DNA of 64,000 bases, taken from contig NZ_AJYK02000058.1 of NCBI RefSeq assembly GCF_000286955.2, positions 1-64,000 of the forward strand, read 5' to 3'. Positions 18,001 to 26,197 of the stretch are shown in pieces. A program made the position numbers and the translations under genes. The first letter of the stretch is position 1, and every line of letters starts with the position of its first letter. Below the pieces are notes generated by a model. That model saw nothing but the letters and a program-made list of their open reading frames with translations. It made no database searches and was not told the origin of the DNA. The stretch is from Vibrio rumoiensis 1S-45 (lineage in GTDB: Bacteria; Pseudomonadota; Gammaproteobacteria; Enterobacterales; Vibrionaceae).

Positions 18001-18193
18001 CTTTTTCAACATTAACATTTCTGCCTAGCAACTCACTTAACATTTTAGGGGCTTGAGATTGAGCCACTGCAGGAATGATTAAACCTAAAATCAGCGCGTA
18101 ACCAGCATAAGTACAACCTAGGTAAGTTAGTACACGAACGGTTGTGGGTGCTTGCTTAAAGCGTTGGTAAGTTTTTTTTAAAGCAGACAGCAT
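15011..18193 (-). CDS. DUF748/AsmA-like envelope protein
   Basis: 1060 residues with an N-terminal membrane anchor (about 21-45, ending QSQAPKMLSELLGRNV). The rest is a long, mostly beta, repetitive region typical of AsmA/DUF748 proteins of the bridge-like lipid-transfer type (NVEKVSINPFLLRVRIDGFDI at about 60-80). Segments around 220-245 and 395-430 are Ser/Thr/Asn-rich and low in complexity. The C-terminal 200 residues contain an acidic, Lys-rich stretch and RARTIKAYLVDEQQVDPARV, reminiscent of OmpA-C partner domains. It probably acts in the periplasm on outer-membrane lipid homeostasis; that role is inferred from the family. It is divergent from the OmpA-like lipoprotein gene. Confidence 0.75.
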   Translation of the reverse strand: MLSALKKTYQRFKQAPTTVRVLTYLGCTYAGYALILGLIIPAVAQSQAPKMLSELLGRNVNVEKVSINPFLLRVRIDGFDIRESNIKHSFVRFDQLDVQVGFWQSLLNLTPTVDHLYLVKPQVNISRLNHSAGFNFTDILNTLAKNSTPAPQDEPQTESSGLPAFRANDIQLSQGLFDFRDEPTGAHLKYQGLNINLPKLDSQALVTQMAPVSAQADKVVSASASNLQKSTSDNHKTTSNQNHFAINVTGADNGKLSLEGQFQLQPFAINGKLAMNNITLANFWPFAEKQLQAKLVSGKINFATHFKASEEPNQFDYSTDKGSFELLNLAFDADNQPKIKLPRLALDNIALNSQKQVVDIDALNIEGLWVDALLNKDGIDLQSLFTPKEDATASNANSPKKSTESDEASIETSKTTDTNSAQNNQAPSWLVRLHTFSMKDTDINVNEKMVSNGVHWRVYPLSISTDEVLSDLSKPIKYNVDLSVNSWIKAQPEQPRGSFSSSGSIDAKKLTFNGDVNLSKLDLSQFQTYLDPYLNVKLQSGLLSTKGNYAADTKGNATYSGQANISNLLVRDRLENQPLVKWADMGISSLQFDLAKQHLKIGTIAFNAPYSKVLIDRNRQTNIGSLVKAQPNTAKGNNAKKANASSKTASKPFAVDIGQITIKNGSTYFADYSLTPSFASGIELLNGSIKNLSSTPGTKATVNLNGKIDKYAPVTLKGAVNPLIKNPYLDLDLIIKSVELTSVNPYSGTYAGYYIDKGQLSLTLKYQLENNQLVGENHVVIDQLKLGEPSKSDLATSLPLSLAIAILQDRHGVIDLGVQVSGDVNKPDFSFGSVIWGAFVNVLTKAVTSPFSMLASLAGSDQELNRIDYEVGKSTLSDTEKDKLAMLAKALDDRPMLKLSIVGSVSEAEDSRAIAEEKLQNLLLKESGDAALPENLTASRFPQDGDLVDALEDLFEDQLKKDVDDEQDKIEKQIQTETGKKDVDDTQLTTALHISMYNQLVDAQNVIPDELGSLAEARARTIKAYLVDEQQVDPARVFILDSTTKLKTEASAAELTLDAN

Positions 18194-18575
18194 ATTAACG
18201 TTACACCTCTATGGGGATGTCATAATAGGGGGTGGACATTGGTGGAAAAATAAAAGGTTTATTTCGACACTAGGGAAGAAATAGATGCTTTTATTATATC
18301 CCTTGAATGACAACAACACAGTGCTATTTGTTCCTTTTTATATTAATAGTTTCTAATGGACGTTTTTTTATATTTAATTTGTTGCAACTTTGATCATTAA
18401 TGTTATCGAAATGTCAGGTGGAATGCAGGGTTGCGCCAATTCTGTGGGGATATTCTGAATGTATGTTCTATTCTTGTAAAAATACAAGCTTCTGTATTGC
18501 CGTAATGTACATATTTGTTAATCTTTACCGATTGAAAATGGTATTGAAATTAAATCAAAAGGAAGTTAACCATTT
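18194..18575. other. divergent promoter region, no clear sites
   Basis: 382 AT-rich bases between the DUF748 and OmpA-like genes. It must carry both promoters. I see no convincing operator, hairpin or small ORF beyond AAGGAAG, the RBS of the downstream gene. Confidence 0.4.
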
Positions 18576-19247
18576 ATGTCTAATAAAATGAAATTAAAAG
18601 CTTTAGTGCTTGTTGGTGTGGTTCTTTCTGTTACAGCTTGTGAATCGACTAATCCATACACTGGCGAAAGCAAAACATCGAATACTACGACTGGCGCACT
18701 TATTGGTGCTGCAGCAGGCGCAGCAATTGGTGTGGCGTCTTCAAGCAAAAGTGATCGCGGTAAAGGCGCACTGATTGGCGCGGCGTCGGGTGCAACGTTA
18801 GGTGGTGGCATTGGTTATTACATGGATGCACAAGCGAAGAAGTTAGAACAAGAATTACGTTCGACCGGTATTAGTGTGACTCGTAGTGGTGACAATATTA
18901 TTTTGAATATGCCCAATTCCATTACGTTTGATGTTGACCAAACTGAACTGAATAACACGGCAAAACGAGCATTATTTAATGTTGCGACCGTTGTTAATGA
19001 ATATGACGAAACCAATATCAATGTTTTAGGTTATACCGACAGCTCAGGTTCAGACTCATATAACTTACGTTTATCTGAAGTTCGCGCAGGTGTGGTAGGT
19101 CAGTTCTTAGTGGATAACAAAGTGAAATCCACACGAGTGAAAACCATAGGTAAAGGTGAAGCTAGCCCGATTGCTTCAAATTCAACCGCTGCAGGCCGAG
19201 CTCAAAATCGACGTGTAGAAATCGTTCTTAGCCCAATGAGCAAATAA
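18576..19247 (+). CDS. OmpA-like lipoprotein with glycine zipper (YiaD-like)
   Basis: 223 residues. The lipoprotein signal ends in VTAC (Cys about 22). A glycine-zipper segment (GALIGAAAGAAIGVAS, GALIGAASGATLGGGIGYY, about 41-85) is followed by an OmpA C-terminal peptidoglycan-binding domain (about 110-220) with NVLGYTDSSGSDSYNLRLS and GRAQNRRVEI. It should sit in the outer membrane and bind diaminopimelate through the conserved Asp/Arg of the OmpA domain. This is the YiaD/OmpA-family lipoprotein architecture. It has a strong RBS (AAGGAAG) and a terminator directly after, so it is monocistronic. Confidence 0.87.
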   Translation: MSNKMKLKALVLVGVVLSVTACESTNPYTGESKTSNTTTGALIGAAAGAAIGVASSSKSDRGKGALIGAASGATLGGGIGYYMDAQAKKLEQELRSTGISVTRSGDNIILNMPNSITFDVDQTELNNTAKRALFNVATVVNEYDETNINVLGYTDSSGSDSYNLRLSEVRAGVVGQFLVDNKVKSTRVKTIGKGEASPIASNSTAAGRAQNRRVEIVLSPMSK

Positions 19248-19294
19248 TTTAAGATCTCATTCAAATATTTTATGTTGAATGGATTTTGGATAAC

Positions 19295-19336
19295 AAAACG
19301 CCAATCTTGCCCTATCAAGATTGGTGTTTTTTTGTT
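19295..19336 (+). terminator. terminator after the OmpA-like lipoprotein gene
   Basis: A 15-base arm at 19295-19309 (core GCCAATCTTG) pairs with 19316-19330 (core CAAGATTGGT) with one G-U pair and a 6-base loop, followed by an uninterrupted T tract. Confidence 0.8.
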
Positions 19337-19361
19337 TATTTATTGGTTGGCTAAAGGTGTA

Positions 19362-19880
19362 TTACACCATGTAAATGGCACCAATAAAGCAATCAGGCTT
19401 GCAAGCTCCACACCCGGTGCATTGGTCGACCCTAATTCTAGGGCTTGCATTATCTTTCCATTCAATGGCTTGAGTTGAGCAAGACTGGCGGAAAGCATCA
19501 CAATAGCCGTATAAATTAATACAGGTATCTGCAACATTAGCGCGTAAACCTGTGTCTTGCTGTGTACCAGAAAGAGCAATGGTTGGGCAGGCTGATTGAC
19601 ACTCACCGCATAGAGTGCAGTGGGAATACTCCACATCCAAAGTTGGGTAACCATTCTCCATGCGAATAATTGATTCTGGGCAGGCCAAGGCACACTCACC
19701 GCATTGATTGCATAATCGTTGAAATATATCTTCATCGACCGCTGTCGGTGGTCTAGGTTGTGTTCTTAATACCTTTTCATCGTGATGAACGGTAATCGAA
19801 TTGGCTCGTTTGGCAAAACCAGTGAATAGGCCACGACGATTGGGCTCTGGCTCATCGATTTGCTTAGTGCGGCTGGACAT
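19362..19880 (-). CDS. napF: NapF-like ferredoxin-type protein
   Basis: 172 residues with three 4Fe-4S cysteine motifs: CNQCGECALACPE (about 56-68), CTLCGECQSACPT (about 86-98) and CTGCGACKPDCF (about 153-164). The N-terminus carries RRGLFTGF, conserved in NapF. NapF proteins assist maturation of molybdoenzymes such as NapA. No nap genes are nearby; instead it follows, with a 17-base overlap, the TorD-like chaperone gene, and both diverge from dmsABC, so its client here is probably the DmsA-like enzyme. The cysteine cluster expected between motifs 2 and 3 is incomplete (only INLYGYC and RQSC remain). Confidence 0.8.
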   Translation of the reverse strand: MSSRTKQIDEPEPNRRGLFTGFAKRANSITVHHDEKVLRTQPRPPTAVDEDIFQRLCNQCGECALACPESIIRMENGYPTLDVEYSHCTLCGECQSACPTIALSGTQQDTGLRANVADTCINLYGYCDAFRQSCSTQAIEWKDNASPRIRVDQCTGCGACKPDCFIGAIYMV

Positions 19881-20499
19881 TAAAATATACCTTCCTCACT
19901 TCAACTTGCACATTCAATTCATTTTGAAGCTGGCTGAGTAATGATTGCGTTAATCCTATTAACGATGAATAAGCTCCGGATGGAATTCTAGGGGTTAGTT
20001 GTGCCAAATAATGAGTTGACCAAGGCAGTAAGTGAAAACCTAATAAGCGATGCAGTTCATTTTTAGTGTCTTGCTCTAATTGCATTTCTAACACTTCACC
20101 TAACACCATTAACATTAAGCCAATATGATCTAACGGATCATTGTTGTGTGTGTTGAATTCAAACCCAAGCTCGGTTAAATATTGCTTGTATTGTGTCGTC
20201 GACTCGCCAAATAAAACACATTCACGATCAAGATAAACGGAGCCCCAAGGCGGCACGGGCATGTCTGATATACCTGCGAAAAACTCATCATGCACCATGC
20301 TTAATGATTCAATATCACTTTGTTTAAATTGTGCCAGAGTCTTGCCGAATTGAACGAGTAATTCTGAGCAATTTTTTGCGCCTGATTGGTAATTTAGAAC
20401 GTGCTCAATGCCGTGTTCTGCATAATCAGTCGGGCGATAATAAAACAAAGCACCAAGGACTTTGCTAACAAGGGCTGATTCTGCATAAAGGTTTGTCAT
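19864..20499 (-). CDS. TorD/DmsD-family molybdoenzyme chaperone
   Basis: About 211 residues from ATG 20499 (the frame stays open to a GTG at 20562). All-helical TorD-like features are visible: LVSKVLGALFYYRPTD at the N-terminus, HDEFFAGISDMPVPPWGSVYLD (about 93-114, the family's Y/F-x-x-L-F-x-G-x-x and PPWGS region), and DHIGLMLMVLGEVLE with HLLPWSTHYLAQL. Such chaperones bind the Tat signal peptide of DMSO/TMAO reductases and hold the apoenzyme for cofactor insertion. It is encoded divergently from dmsA and overlaps napF. ATG 20499 is preferred because homologues start near LYAES; the GTG extension adds residues of no family likeness. Confidence 0.82.
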   Translation of the reverse strand: MTNLYAESALVSKVLGALFYYRPTDYAEHGIEHVLNYQSGAKNCSELLVQFGKTLAQFKQSDIESLSMVHDEFFAGISDMPVPPWGSVYLDRECVLFGESTTQYKQYLTELGFEFNTHNNDPLDHIGLMLMVLGEVLEMQLEQDTKNELHRLLGFHLLPWSTHYLAQLTPRIPSGAYSSLIGLTQSLLSQLQNELNVQVEVRKVYFNVQPH

Positions 20500-20568
20500 A
20501 AGGTTCAGTTTCTCTAGCTTGAGTGCGTTAACTAGCACGTAATATACGGTGAATTGATTCACTCGACT

Positions 20569-20610
20569 TTGATTTAAAACAAAGTACCTCTAACGAGGTA
20601 GGCACATAAT
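20569..20610 (+). promoter_or_regulatory. dmsA promoter: FNR box, NarL/NarP 7-2-7 site and -10 element
   Basis: TTGAT-TTAA-AACAA (20569-20582) matches the FNR consensus TTGAT-N4-ATCAA at 9 of 10 positions. TACCTCT-AA-CGAGGTA (20585-20600) is a 7-2-7 inverted pair for NarL/NarP with a single mismatch. CATAAT (20605-20610) can serve as -10, giving a start near 20617. The FNR box is then centred close to -41.5, a class II activator position, and the Nar site close to -24.5, where it would block polymerase. Inference: anaerobic activation with nitrate repression, as for E. coli dmsA. Confidence 0.6.
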
Positions 20611-20648
20611 CCTCCCCATAATTAAAAGCAATATAATGAGGATATGTC

Positions 20649-23120
20649 GTGTCAGTTAATTCTAAACAGACAAACAATAACGACGCATTTGCGGTAACAC
20701 GCCGTGGCTTTGTAAAAGGCAGTGCGGCATTAGGTGCGTTAGCTACCGTCACTAGCGGCTTAACACTACCATTTAGTAAAAAAGCGCTTGCCAAAGAAAC
20801 GCCAGCGAAACTTGATGAAAAGATCGTTTGGTCGGCCTGTACCGTCAACTGTGGTAGTCGTTGTCCATTGCGCATGCATGTGGTGGATGGTGAAATCACA
20901 TGGATAGAAACTGACAATACGGGCTTAGATGAATTTAATGATCACCACCAAGTTCGTGCGTGTCTTCGTGGCCGTTCAATGCGTCGTCGTGTTTATAACC
21001 CTGATCGACTCAAATATCCTCTTAAACGTGTTGGTAAACGTGGTGAAGGTAAATTCAAACGTATTAGCTGGGATGAAGCCTTAGATACCATTGCAGCAAG
21101 CTTGAATGACACCATTAAAAACTATGGTAATGATGCGGTTTATCTTAACTATGGCACGGGTACGCTTGGCGGAACAGTGACCAAAAGCTGGGATCCAAGC
21201 TCGACATTGATTGCACGATTAATGAATCTTAAAGGTGGTTATTTAAATCACTATGGTGACTATTCTGCAGCTGCCATCGAATGCATGACCGATTTCTTTT
21301 ATGGTGGTTGGGTTGCCAACAACAGCATGGACGATATTCAAAATGCGGATTTGGCGATCTTCTTTGGCAACAACCCTGCCGAGACTCGCATGTCTGGTGG
21401 TGGCCAAACCCATAACTATGTAGAAGGCCAACAAAAGAACCGTACTCGCACGATCATTATTGATCCTCGTTATACCGATACCGCTGGTGGCCGTGAAGAT
21501 CAATGGGTTCCATTACGTCATGGAACCGATGCTGCGTTATGTGCGGCCCTTGCTCATGTGATCATCACAGAAGGTAAAGCAGATGAAGCATTCTTAAACA
21601 CTTACTGCGTGGGTTATGATGCGACAACGCTTCCCGCATCTGCACCGAAAAACGGCAGCTACAAAGATTACATTCTAGGAAGTGGTGATGATAAAACGCC
21701 TAAAACGCCAGAATGGGCGGCACCTATTACCGGCATTCCAGCAGAAGATATTATCAAGCTAGGCCGTGAAATTGGTAATGCTAACCGTATCTACATTACA
21801 CAAGGTTGGGGGTTACAACGTTCCGCCAGTGGTGAGCAGGCGTGTAAAGCGATTGGTATGTTGTCTCTACTTCGTGGCCAAGTGGGCTTACAAGGCGGTG
21901 GTACTGGCTTGCGTGAAGGCGATCATAGTTACCCATTCCAACGTTTCCCTAAAGTAGCAAACCCAATTAAAGCGTCTATACCTATGTTCTTATGGACGGA
22001 TGCCATTTACCGCGCCCATGAAATGACCGATAAAACCGATGGTATTCGTGGGGTTGAGCGCTTACAAAATCCAATTAAGTTTATTTGGAACTATGCAGGC
22101 AACTGTATTATTAACCAACATTCTGACATCAACCGCACCCATAAAATTCTGCAAGATGAACAAGCCTGTGAAATGATTGTGGTGATCGATAATCACATGA
22201 CCTCTTCTGCTAAATACGCCGATATCGTCCTACCAGACTGTACAACGTCTGAACAGTCAGATTTCTGTATGGATGGTGCTGCAGGCTCAATGCCTTACTT
22301 TATTTTTGCTAGCCAAGCGATCAAACCGCGTTTTGAATGTCGTCCTATTTACGACATGATGTCTGATTTGGCTAAGCGTTTAGGCGTAGAAAAAGAATTT
22401 ACAGAAGGTCGCACTCAAGAAGAATGGCTACAGTGGATGTACGCTCAAACGGTTAAGCAAAACAACGATCCAGATTTACCGGATTACGACACTATGCGTA
22501 AAAAAGGTATCTACAAGAAACAGTTTGATCGTCCTTATGTGGAGTTAGAAGATTTCCGTAAAGATCCGATTGCCAATCCATTACCGTCACCATCAGGTAA
22601 GATTGAAATCTATTCTGAACAGTTAGCCAACATCGCGGCAACGTGGGAGTTAGATAAAGACGAACACATCACGCCAATCCCAGAATATCACCCAACGTTT
22701 GATGGTTGGGATTCGCCAAAGCGTAAGCAATTCCCATTGCAAATGACCGGCTTCCATTACAAAGCTCGTGCGCATTCGACTTACGGTAATGTTGAGTTAC
22801 TAAAAGCGGCTGCCCCACAAGAAATCTGGATCAATCCAATGGATGCAGGGCCTCGTGGCATCAAAAATGGCGATTTAGTCTTGGTGGAAAGTGAGTTTGG
22901 TAAACTGCAAGTTTGTGCAAAAGTGACGCCTCGGATTATTCCTCAAACCACAGCGTTAGGTGAAGGGGCATGGTATGCACCCAACCGTGAAGGTACCGAC
23001 ATGAACGGTTCAATCAACGTATTGACTACCGCACGTCCCACGCCTTTGGCGAAAGCGAATCCATCACACACAAACTTAGTTGAAATTACGCTACTGAAAA
23101 GCATGGGAGTTAAGGCATGA
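20649..23120 (+). CDS. dmsA: DMSO-reductase-family molybdopterin catalytic subunit
   Basis: 823 residues. A Tat signal carries TRRGFVKGSAALGAL (about 17-31) with cleavage near KKALA. The mature N-terminus has the Fe-S cluster motif CTVNCGSRC with the fourth Cys in RACLRG. NHYGDYSAAAIECM near residue 200 supplies the Ser expected as molybdenum ligand in DmsA-type enzymes. The C-terminal molydop-binding domain follows (about 690-820). It would reduce DMSO or related S- or N-oxides at the periplasmic face, using menaquinol electrons delivered through DmsC and DmsB. The GTG start has GAGGA six bases upstream; an ATG five bases earlier is out of frame. The exact substrate is not certain. Confidence 0.87.
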   Translation: MSVNSKQTNNNDAFAVTRRGFVKGSAALGALATVTSGLTLPFSKKALAKETPAKLDEKIVWSACTVNCGSRCPLRMHVVDGEITWIETDNTGLDEFNDHHQVRACLRGRSMRRRVYNPDRLKYPLKRVGKRGEGKFKRISWDEALDTIAASLNDTIKNYGNDAVYLNYGTGTLGGTVTKSWDPSSTLIARLMNLKGGYLNHYGDYSAAAIECMTDFFYGGWVANNSMDDIQNADLAIFFGNNPAETRMSGGGQTHNYVEGQQKNRTRTIIIDPRYTDTAGGREDQWVPLRHGTDAALCAALAHVIITEGKADEAFLNTYCVGYDATTLPASAPKNGSYKDYILGSGDDKTPKTPEWAAPITGIPAEDIIKLGREIGNANRIYITQGWGLQRSASGEQACKAIGMLSLLRGQVGLQGGGTGLREGDHSYPFQRFPKVANPIKASIPMFLWTDAIYRAHEMTDKTDGIRGVERLQNPIKFIWNYAGNCIINQHSDINRTHKILQDEQACEMIVVIDNHMTSSAKYADIVLPDCTTSEQSDFCMDGAAGSMPYFIFASQAIKPRFECRPIYDMMSDLAKRLGVEKEFTEGRTQEEWLQWMYAQTVKQNNDPDLPDYDTMRKKGIYKKQFDRPYVELEDFRKDPIANPLPSPSGKIEIYSEQLANIAATWELDKDEHITPIPEYHPTFDGWDSPKRKQFPLQMTGFHYKARAHSTYGNVELLKAAAPQEIWINPMDAGPRGIKNGDLVLVESEFGKLQVCAKVTPRIIPQTTALGEGAWYAPNREGTDMNGSINVLTTARPTPLAKANPSHTNLVEITLLKSMGVKA

Positions 23121-23761
23121 GTACCCAGCAAGTAAAAGTGAAAAAACAATACGGCTTCTACATTGATTCGAGTAAATGTACAGGATGTAAAACATGCCAA
23201 CTGTCGTGCAAAGATAATAAAGACTTAGACATTAAGCGTAACTTCCGTCGTATTTACGAATACGTAGGGGGTAACTGGTCTGAGAATAATGGCGTATACC
23301 GTCAAGACGTGTACTCATACTACTTGTCGATTGCGTGTAACCATTGTTCAAACCCTGCGTGTACTAAGGTTTGTCCGTCTGGCGCGATGCATAAGCGTGA
23401 AGAAGATGGTTTGGTGGTTGTAAACGAAGAAGTGTGTATTGGCTGTAAATATTGCCACATGGCATGCCCATACGGCGCACCTCAATACAGCGAAGAAAAA
23501 GGTCACATGACGAAATGTGATGGTTGCCATGAGCGCGTTGCGGAAGGCTTAATGCCAGTGTGCGTGGATTCATGCCCATTACGTGCGATTGAATTTGGTG
23601 ACATCAATGAGCTACGTGCTAAATACGGCACCAATGCCGATTGTGCACCATTACCAGACTCTCGTTTAACTAGCCCGAACTTAATTGTGAAATTGAACCC
23701 GAATGCTCGCCCATTGGGTGATACATCAGGCTTCTTACAAAATCCGAAGGAGGTAATCTAA
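23117..23761 (+). CDS. dmsB: DMSO-reductase-type electron-transfer subunit
   Basis: 214 residues with four 4Fe-4S cysteine sets: CTGCKTCQLSCKD (about 22-34), CNHCSNPACTKVCP, CIGCKYCHMACP and CDGCHERVAEGLMPVCVDSCP. It relays electrons from the membrane subunit to the molybdopterin subunit. The start overlaps the dmsA stop in an ATGA arrangement, so translation is coupled. There is no signal peptide; it is exported with DmsA as a Tat passenger. The length matches DmsB (about 205). Confidence 0.9.
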   Translation: MSTQQVKVKKQYGFYIDSSKCTGCKTCQLSCKDNKDLDIKRNFRRIYEYVGGNWSENNGVYRQDVYSYYLSIACNHCSNPACTKVCPSGAMHKREEDGLVVVNEEVCIGCKYCHMACPYGAPQYSEEKGHMTKCDGCHERVAEGLMPVCVDSCPLRAIEFGDINELRAKYGTNADCAPLPDSRLTSPNLIVKLNPNARPLGDTSGFLQNPKEVI

Positions 23762-24624
23762 TGCACTTTTTAGAATTTCCATTAGTTATCTTCACGGTTC
23801 TCGCACAGTGTGCGGTAGGGGCTTATTTGTTGATCACCACCCGTTTGGCGTGCGTGAAAGATGAATTGGCACTGAACGATCTGGCGATTAAAAGTTTATT
23901 CTTTGTTCTAGGTTTCATGGCGATTGGCTTTGGCGCATCGACCATGCACTTAGGCAGTCCATTACGTGCATTTAATTCGTTAAACCGTGTTGGTGCATCG
24001 GGCCTATCCAATGAAATCTTAACCGGTTCGGTGTTCTTTGCGTTTGCCGGTTTTTATTGGCTTAGTGAAGTACTGACTTCTTTAGGTAAAGAATGGATTG
24101 GTAAAGGTTTACGCACCGCATTACGCTACCTTGGCGCAATTTCAGGTGTGATCTTCATGGCAGCAATGGTGAAGGTTTACTTAATCAATACTGTGCCACT
24201 TTGGGATACGATCTTTACACCAATTGAGTTTACGTTCACTGTGATCACCGCCGGTTTATTGTTCGGCTATGTGCTATTGAATGCGTTCAACGGCAGTTCA
24301 ATCAAAGCGAACAAAATGATTGCGGTTACAGGTATCTTGCTGATTGCGATTCACTTTATTGTGATGATCGCTCGCGTGTTGGATTTCTCTGGTGTAGTCA
24401 CGTCGATTCACCAAGGCATTACAGCGTTAGATGAATACTCAGCAATGATCATGACACAGTGTGTGTTAATGCTGATTGCTGCAGTATTGTGGGCAGTCTC
24501 TGCGCATCAAACCAACAATAAAGTACGCTTTTATAGCATCCTTGCGTTATTTGCCTTAATCGCTGCTGAAATCTTCGGTCGTGGCGTGTTCTACGGCATG
24601 CACTTTACTTTTGGTTTGATTTAA
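23761..24624 (+). CDS. dmsC: DMSO-reductase-type membrane anchor subunit
   Basis: 287 residues and eight predicted hydrophobic helices. FGASTMHLGSPLRAFNSLNR (about 59-78) contains the His and Arg conserved in DmsC anchors, near the quinol site. It anchors DmsAB in the inner membrane and oxidises quinol. ATG shares one base with the dmsB TAA, and AAGGAGG lies immediately upstream. It is the last gene of the operon, followed by a terminator. Confidence 0.87.
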   Translation: MHFLEFPLVIFTVLAQCAVGAYLLITTRLACVKDELALNDLAIKSLFFVLGFMAIGFGASTMHLGSPLRAFNSLNRVGASGLSNEILTGSVFFAFAGFYWLSEVLTSLGKEWIGKGLRTALRYLGAISGVIFMAAMVKVYLINTVPLWDTIFTPIEFTFTVITAGLLFGYVLLNAFNGSSIKANKMIAVTGILLIAIHFIVMIARVLDFSGVVTSIHQGITALDEYSAMIMTQCVLMLIAAVLWAVSAHQTNNKVRFYSILALFALIAAEIFGRGVFYGMHFTFGLI

Positions 24625-24654
24625 TTGTATTAGCTTAAATCAAAATCTAACGCC

Positions 24655-24686
24655 AAAGCTCGAGCTGAAAAGTTCGGGCTTTTTTG
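24655..24686 (+). terminator. terminator of dmsABC
   Basis: A 12-bp stem (24655-24666 with 24671-24682, two G-U pairs) closes a GAAA tetraloop and ends in a T tract. Confidence 0.8.
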
Positions 24687-24767
24687 TTTTTATGAATACC
24701 AGCTAAAAATAGAACACTCTTAATCGCTATACTGTTCGTATGCAGTTTAAGTAAAGAGAGTGTTTGA

Positions 24768-24965
24768 ATGAATCAACTATCAGAAAAATCCATTGGCTGT
24801 CCATATTGTGGTGAGCGACTTGACGTGCTTATCGACCCCAGCGATTGCGATCAGCAATATATCGAAGATTGCCAAGTTTGCTGTAAACCTATCAATTTTT
24901 TGGTTTCTGAAGGGATGGATGGGGAATTGATGGTGACGGTTTATAGTGACGATGACAGTTTCTAA
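24768..24965 (+). CDS. CPXCG-motif cysteine-rich small protein
   Basis: 65 residues with two zinc-knuckle-like pairs, CPYCGERLDVL (about 12) and CQVCCKPINF (about 37), then an acidic tail ending DDDSF. This is the widespread CPXCG family, thought to bind zinc; its function is unknown. It is followed by another cysteine-rich protein gene, 79 bases downstream. AAAGAGAG precedes the start. Confidence 0.8.
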   Translation: MNQLSEKSIGCPYCGERLDVLIDPSDCDQQYIEDCQVCCKPINFLVSEGMDGELMVTVYSDDDSF

Positions 24966-25044
24966 GGTACAGATATTAACTTCTGCCCTTTTTATTTTTT
25001 AATCAGCGTATAATCCGTGCCAATTAAACAAAGTTTAGGTTTGT

Positions 25045-25398
25045 ATGAACGATAATCGAGAAGTCATTGCGTATTTACGCGAACGTATCCCAACCTTTGA
25101 ATGTAAGCCCGGTTGCCACGATTGTTGTGGGCCGGTTACGACTTCTTCTGAAGAAATGTCACGCTTGCCGGTGAAATCCGATGCCGCGCATGATGCCGCA
25201 TTAGAAAATTTCGATTGCGTACACTTAGGCCCTAAAGGGTGTACGGTTTATGATGAAAGGCCGTTAATTTGCCGATTGTTTGGCACCACGCCAAATATGC
25301 CTTGCCCAAATGGTTGTAAGCCAAATGAGATGATTGAGCCAAAAGTCGAGAAACAAATCCATCATTACATCAAGAATACTCGTCAGGTGTTGGTGTAA
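25045..25398 (+). CDS. YkgJ-family cysteine cluster protein
   Basis: 117 residues with the conserved cysteines of the YkgJ/CxxCxxCC family: CKPGCHDCCGPV (about 18-29), CVHLGPKGCTVYDERPLICRLFG (about 57-79) and the final CPNGC. These proteins probably hold a zinc ion or Fe-S cluster. Full length for the family, no signal peptide. No function can be given beyond the family. Confidence 0.8.
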   Translation: MNDNREVIAYLRERIPTFECKPGCHDCCGPVTTSSEEMSRLPVKSDAAHDAALENFDCVHLGPKGCTVYDERPLICRLFGTTPNMPCPNGCKPNEMIEPKVEKQIHHYIKNTRQVLV

Positions 25399-25481
25399 AG
25401 AGAAGGAAGATTACTTCTTTTGATTATTGTTCGTTTTCTTTATTCTCCATGAATAATCTTTCCTTAATGTAGGCTCTCCTT

Positions 25482-26171
25482 ATGCGCCTTGATAAATTTG
25501 TTTGTAAAAGCACATCGTTAACCCGAAGCGAAGCCATTTCGAAGATACAGCAAGGTGAGTTTCAGGTTAATAGCGATGTTGTTAATGATGAATCGTCCCA
25601 AGTGCATGCAAACAACACGGTGTTGTGGAACGGCACCTTGCTTCAAGCGCGACCATTTCGCTATATCCTTATGCATAAACCTACGGGTACCATTTGTTCG
25701 AATGTGGACGAGGTTTATCCGTCACTCTTCAAGCATCTTGATGTTGATCATGTCTCTGAGTTACATATTGCCGGGCGTTTAGATGCAGATACGACTGGCA
25801 TGGTGTTGATTACCGATGACGGACATTGGTCTTATAACATTACTACCCCAACTAAGCTATGCGCCAAAGTATACCGAGTGGGCTTGTCTCGCCCGATTTC
25901 TGATGATGTGGTTGATAAGTTTTTACAAGGCATTCAATTGCAAGGAGAGTCGGAATTAACGGCACCAGCAACCCTAGACGTGATTACGGCTCATGAAGTG
26001 TTGCTCATTATTACGGAAGGCAAGTTTCATCAAGTAAAAAGAATGTTCTCAGCCATTGGTAATAAAGTGGTATCACTGCATCGTGAAGCTATTGGTGAGG
26101 TTTATTTGGATGTCGACGTTGGGCAGTGGCGTTATTTGACGGCAGAAGAAGTATTGCGATTAGCTCATTAG
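25482..26171 (+). CDS. rsuA: 16S rRNA pseudouridine(516) synthase
   Basis: 229 residues: an S4 RNA-binding domain (MRLDKFVCKSTSLTRSEA, about 1-50), then the RsuA catalytic domain with AGRLDADTTGMVLITDDG (about 100-117), whose Asp is the nucleophile, and FHQVKRMFSAIGN (about 187). It isomerises U516 in 16S rRNA during 30S assembly. Length and motif order match E. coli RsuA (231). The RBS is weak. A terminator follows. Confidence 0.9.
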   Translation: MRLDKFVCKSTSLTRSEAISKIQQGEFQVNSDVVNDESSQVHANNTVLWNGTLLQARPFRYILMHKPTGTICSNVDEVYPSLFKHLDVDHVSELHIAGRLDADTTGMVLITDDGHWSYNITTPTKLCAKVYRVGLSRPISDDVVDKFLQGIQLQGESELTAPATLDVITAHEVLLIITEGKFHQVKRMFSAIGNKVVSLHREAIGEVYLDVDVGQWRYLTAEEVLRLAH

Positions 26172-26197
26172 ATTAAGTAGACGTTTATTATTTACAG

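Noticed and set aside
19340-19735. 131-codon ORF in a second minus-strand frame of napF
   Set aside because: The cysteine motifs are read only in the napF frame; this frame is a by-product of its composition.
20528-20917. 129-codon minus-strand ORF across the start of dmsA
   Set aside because: It overlaps the conserved Tat signal and Fe-S region of dmsA, has no family likeness and no RBS; it is a shadow frame.
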